From contig CBDUVZ010000064.1 of the NCBI GenBank assembly GCA_965370805.1, positions 1 through 16,498 on the forward strand: a stretch of DNA of 16,498 nt. The letters run 5' to 3'. How positions within the stretch are numbered: position 1 is the first letter of the stretch; each line of letters begins with the position of its first letter. Both the position numbers and the translations under genes were made by a program. Shown here piece after piece: positions 15,025-16,498 of this stretch. Source of the stretch: CBDUVZ01 sp965370805. Its GTDB lineage: Bacteria > Hydrothermota > Tepidihabitantia > Tepidihabitantales > Tepidihabitantaceae. Under the pieces are notes generated by a model. It was not told where the DNA came from. It saw only the letters and a program-made list of their open reading frames with translations, and did not search any database.

Positions 15025-15175
15025 ACCATGAAGTCACAAGGATACAAAGGCGAGAAGTCAGGAGTCACGAGGCTTTGGGGCGCCTCCTCGGTCGAGGCGA
15101 TACCGCACCTGCTGGGTGGCAATGCTTCTCGGTTCCGGGTCTGTTACTTGGTGTTCTTGGTGTCTTTGTGTTGAG
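15025..15175. repeat. About 150-bp element bounded by imperfect inverted CACAAAGACAC-type repeats
   Basis: CACAAGGATACAAAGG (near 15035-15050) reappears inverted at 15150-15171, where the minus strand reads CACAAAGACACCAAGA; 12 of 16 aligned positions agree. The right end, CTTGGTGTTCTTGGTGTCTT, belongs from memory to a common family of dispersed intergenic repeats. No coding content is evident between the ends. The layout resembles a miniature inverted-repeat element. It lies just upstream of the toxin promoter. Confidence 0.5.
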
Positions 15176-15359
15176 ATTCCTATGTCGGTTTTCGGGTTTG
15201 AGCCCGGGCCGGCATCGGTCGCGGTGCGCCATGCGTTGTGCGGCGGTCGCTTCGCGGTCGCCGGTCTGCGTGCAGCGTACAGGCAGGCCGACATGGGCAG
15301 CGTCCTTCCGGCCTCTCTTCGTATCTCAAGACTGAATACCTGACCCCTGCCCTTCCCTT

Positions 15360-15446
15360 AAGGCTGCTCCTCTCTTCACCCAATGGGTGTAAGTTCTTCG
15401 TGCCCGTTAGACGCAGGCAACACAAGAGGCGCAGCCTTTCTTGTTA
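15360..15446 (+). ncRNA. Candidate multi-stem structured element followed by a T-rich stretch
   Basis: AAGGCTGCTCCTCT (15360-15373) pairs with AGAGGCGCAGCCTT (15425-15438) over 14 positions with one mismatch. Inside lies a perfect small hairpin, CACCC-AAT-GGGTG (15377-15389), and a weaker TGCC/GGCA pair (15401-15404 with 15416-15419), giving a possible three-way junction. The outer stem is followed by TCTTGTT. It could be a small RNA with its own terminator, an untranslated structured element or the remains of a repeat. Confidence 0.35.
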
Positions 15447-15574
15447 TAGCTCTATATCGGGACTGGGGATGTGGAGTTTCCCCAGAAACCCACAAACTTC
15501 TGAAACTGTAACCCATGTCCTGATAGTAAAGCGCTACCCCCGAACCGACCCTTGGACCTCCGAGGTTCTTCCCG

Positions 15575-15592
15575 GGTACTCTCCGGAGTACC
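15575..15592. repeat. 7-bp hairpin GGTACTC-TCCG-GAGTACC
   Basis: A perfect 7-bp inverted repeat with a 4-base loop, 45 bases upstream of the -35 box of the last gene. It has no T-run. It could be a regulator-binding site or a transcript-end hairpin. Confidence 0.4.
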
Positions 15593-15636
15593 TCCCTCCG
15601 TCGCGGCAGCGGCCTTCAGCAGCCGTGTACCCATTG

Positions 15637-15664
15637 TTGACAATGCGGGGCAATCCTCTAGAAT
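15637..15664 (+). promoter_or_regulatory. Sigma70-like promoter of the membrane-protein gene
   Basis: TTGACA (15637-15642), a 16-base spacer, then TAGAAT (15659-15664), matching consensus at 11 of 12 positions. The -10 box ends 6 bases before GTG 15671, so transcription is expected to begin at or next to the start codon. Confidence 0.75.
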
Positions 15665-15670
15665 TACGCA

Positions 15671-16498
15671 GTGCGTAAACTCAGCGCGTATAGGCCAAGC
15701 TCGTTTCTGGGCCAAGTCCAACTGGCCGATGTGAAGAAGGCTTTGACCTTGGTCGGGTTCGCCCTGGCTATGGGCTATCTCGAGGCCGCGGTGGTTGTTT
15801 ATCTACGCCAAGTATACTATCCGGGAGGGTTTGTCTTTCCCCTGAATAGCGCAATGCTGGAACCGACCTTTCTGGTGGAGTTGGGCCGCGAGTTTGCCAC
15901 AATCGTCATGCTCGTGGTCATAGCCTGGTTGTCAGGGAGAAGCCTGCTTGAGCGGTTCTCCTGGTTTCTCTTTGTTTTCGGAACTTGGGACATCTTCTAC
16001 TACCTTGGGCTCAAAGCGCTCCTGAACTGGCCACCGTCGCTTCTGACATGGGACATTCTTTTCCTGATACCTATTCCCTGGGCCGCGCCGGTCCTGGCCC
16101 CGGTTCTCGTGGCCGCATCAATGATAGCCCTTGGTTTGGGGTTCATCAGTCTGGGCCAGACCGGGCGAGTCGCACGCCAAAACCCAGGTGGCTGGCTGGT
16201 GATGGCTGCCGGAGCGACCGCAATTCTTCTGTCTTTCTTGAGCAACTACGGGACCACGGTCACTCGGCTCTGTGTCCCATACAATCCCTTTAATCTCCAT
16301 CCAGAACTCAGCGCCAGCTTTGCGGCCCATGTGCCCACAAACTACCCCTGGTGGCTGCTTGCATTCGGCCTGGCAATGGTCTGGGCCGCATTCTTGAGAA
16401 TCAATTCCAGGGGTTCCAAATCAGAGGTCACAGTACAAAACAAGGCTCTTCGTGGATTCGTGTGGGTGGATGGAAGCATCTGGCTGCATGTAACCTGT
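15671..16498 (+). CDS. Polytopic membrane protein, 3' end beyond the window
   Basis: An uninterrupted frame of 276 codons reaches the last base of the window with no stop. It starts at GTG 15671; the in-frame TAG inside the -10 box at 15659 rules out any earlier start. GTG 15731 (VKKALTLVGF) is the alternative. No Shine-Dalgarno precedes either. About six hydrophobic segments are visible at residues near 24-44, 72-88, 96-114, 126-158, 174-192 and 226-243, with conserved-looking patches FGTWDIFYYLGLKALLNWPP and LLTWDILFLIPIPWAAPV between them. This resembles conserved hypothetical integral membrane proteins of many environmental bacteria; I know no function. After residue 244 the sequence turns hydrophilic, so the true end is probably near the window edge. 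Confidence 0.85.
   Translation, partial: MRKLSAYRPSSFLGQVQLADVKKALTLVGFALAMGYLEAAVVVYLRQVYYPGGFVFPLNSAMLEPTFLVELGREFATIVMLVVIAWLSGRSLLERFSWFLFVFGTWDIFYYLGLKALLNWPPSLLTWDILFLIPIPWAAPVLAPVLVAASMIALGLGFISLGQTGRVARQNPGGWLVMAAGATAILLSFLSNYGTTVTRLCVPYNPFNLHPELSASFAAHVPTNYPWWLLAFGLAMVWAAFLRINSRGSKSEVTVQNKALRGFVWVDGSIWLHVTC

Larger units (their letters stand above)
15176..15636. other. Non-coding region with palindromes, no supportable gene
   Basis: Open frames here lack ribosome sites and have shuffled-looking translations rich in Ser, Pro and Arg, so I call none. CGGTCGC occurs three times (15216-15222, 15244-15250, 15255-15261). The structured segment at 15360-15446 and the hairpin at 15575-15592 are listed separately. 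Base composition is more mixed than in the genes to the left. Confidence 0.6.

Noticed and set aside
14071..15174. 367-codon plus-strand frame across the toxin-antitoxin region
   Set aside because: It runs through dispersed repeats and antisense to two recognised genes; its translation is low-complexity and there is no ribosome site.
15400..15420. GTTAGAC at 15406-15412 as an integron attC core
   Set aside because: No matching inverse core (RYYYAAC) lies at a suitable distance and the outer stem does not have attC layout.
15238..15678. 146-codon plus-strand frame in the non-coding zone
   Set aside because: It has no ribosome site, a Ser/Pro/Arg-rich shuffled composition, and overlaps the promoter of the downstream gene.
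1..16498. CRISPR array, tRNA or rRNA genes
   Set aside because: I saw no regularly spaced direct repeats with spacers and no cloverleaf or rRNA core sequences by eye.

Overview
The window looks like one contig end from an uncultured, GC-rich Gram-negative bacterium, probably a member of the FCB-like or candidate-phylum lineages (WOR-3/Stahlbacteria-like is my best guess, by inference only). Evidence for an outer membrane is direct: a TonB-dependent receptor ending in Phe, a PorV/UPF0164-type barrel, another small barrel-like protein, and two probable lipoproteins. Several secreted proteins end in FlgD-like/type-IX-like C-terminal domains. The first 71 bases are almost pure G/C homopolymer and look like an assembly artefact.

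Block 1 (305-10577, plus strand) is a probable operon of five exported proteins: a lipoprotein of unknown function, a 972-residue TonB-dependent receptor, a 995-residue secreted beta-rich protein with a C-terminal sorting-like domain, a PorV-family barrel, and a clostripain-type (C11) cysteine peptidase with a jelly-roll domain and its own FlgD-like C-terminal domain. The first four genes are joined by gaps of 7-12 bases, and each Shine-Dalgarno overlaps or touches the previous stop codon. A perfect 14-bp hairpin lies just after the only available start codon of the peptidase. A PorV-like protein next to two C-terminal-domain proteins suggests a type-IX-like secretion or surface-attachment cassette.

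Block 2 (10593-14013, minus strand) converges on block 1. In transcription order it holds a small outer-membrane-type protein, a DUF4097-like lipoprotein built of repeated SNG(D/N) rungs, thioredoxin, and a GlcD-type FAD-linked oxidase. A strong sigma70-like promoter lies at 14031-14058.

Block 3 (14059-15670) is an accessory-looking stretch. It contains a RelE/ParE-type toxin gene placed upstream of, and overlapping, a Phd/YefM-type antitoxin gene on the minus strand. Around it are several families of short dispersed intergenic repeats and a non-coding zone with a possible multi-stem element.

Block 4 (15671-16498, plus strand) is a polytopic membrane protein that starts at GTG and runs off the window. 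Its promoter (TTGACA, 16 bases, TAGAAT) ends only 6 bases before the GTG, so its mRNA is predicted to be leaderless. The toxin (about 3-base leader) and the small barrel protein (about 12-base leader beginning at its Shine-Dalgarno) show the same close promoter-start arrangement.
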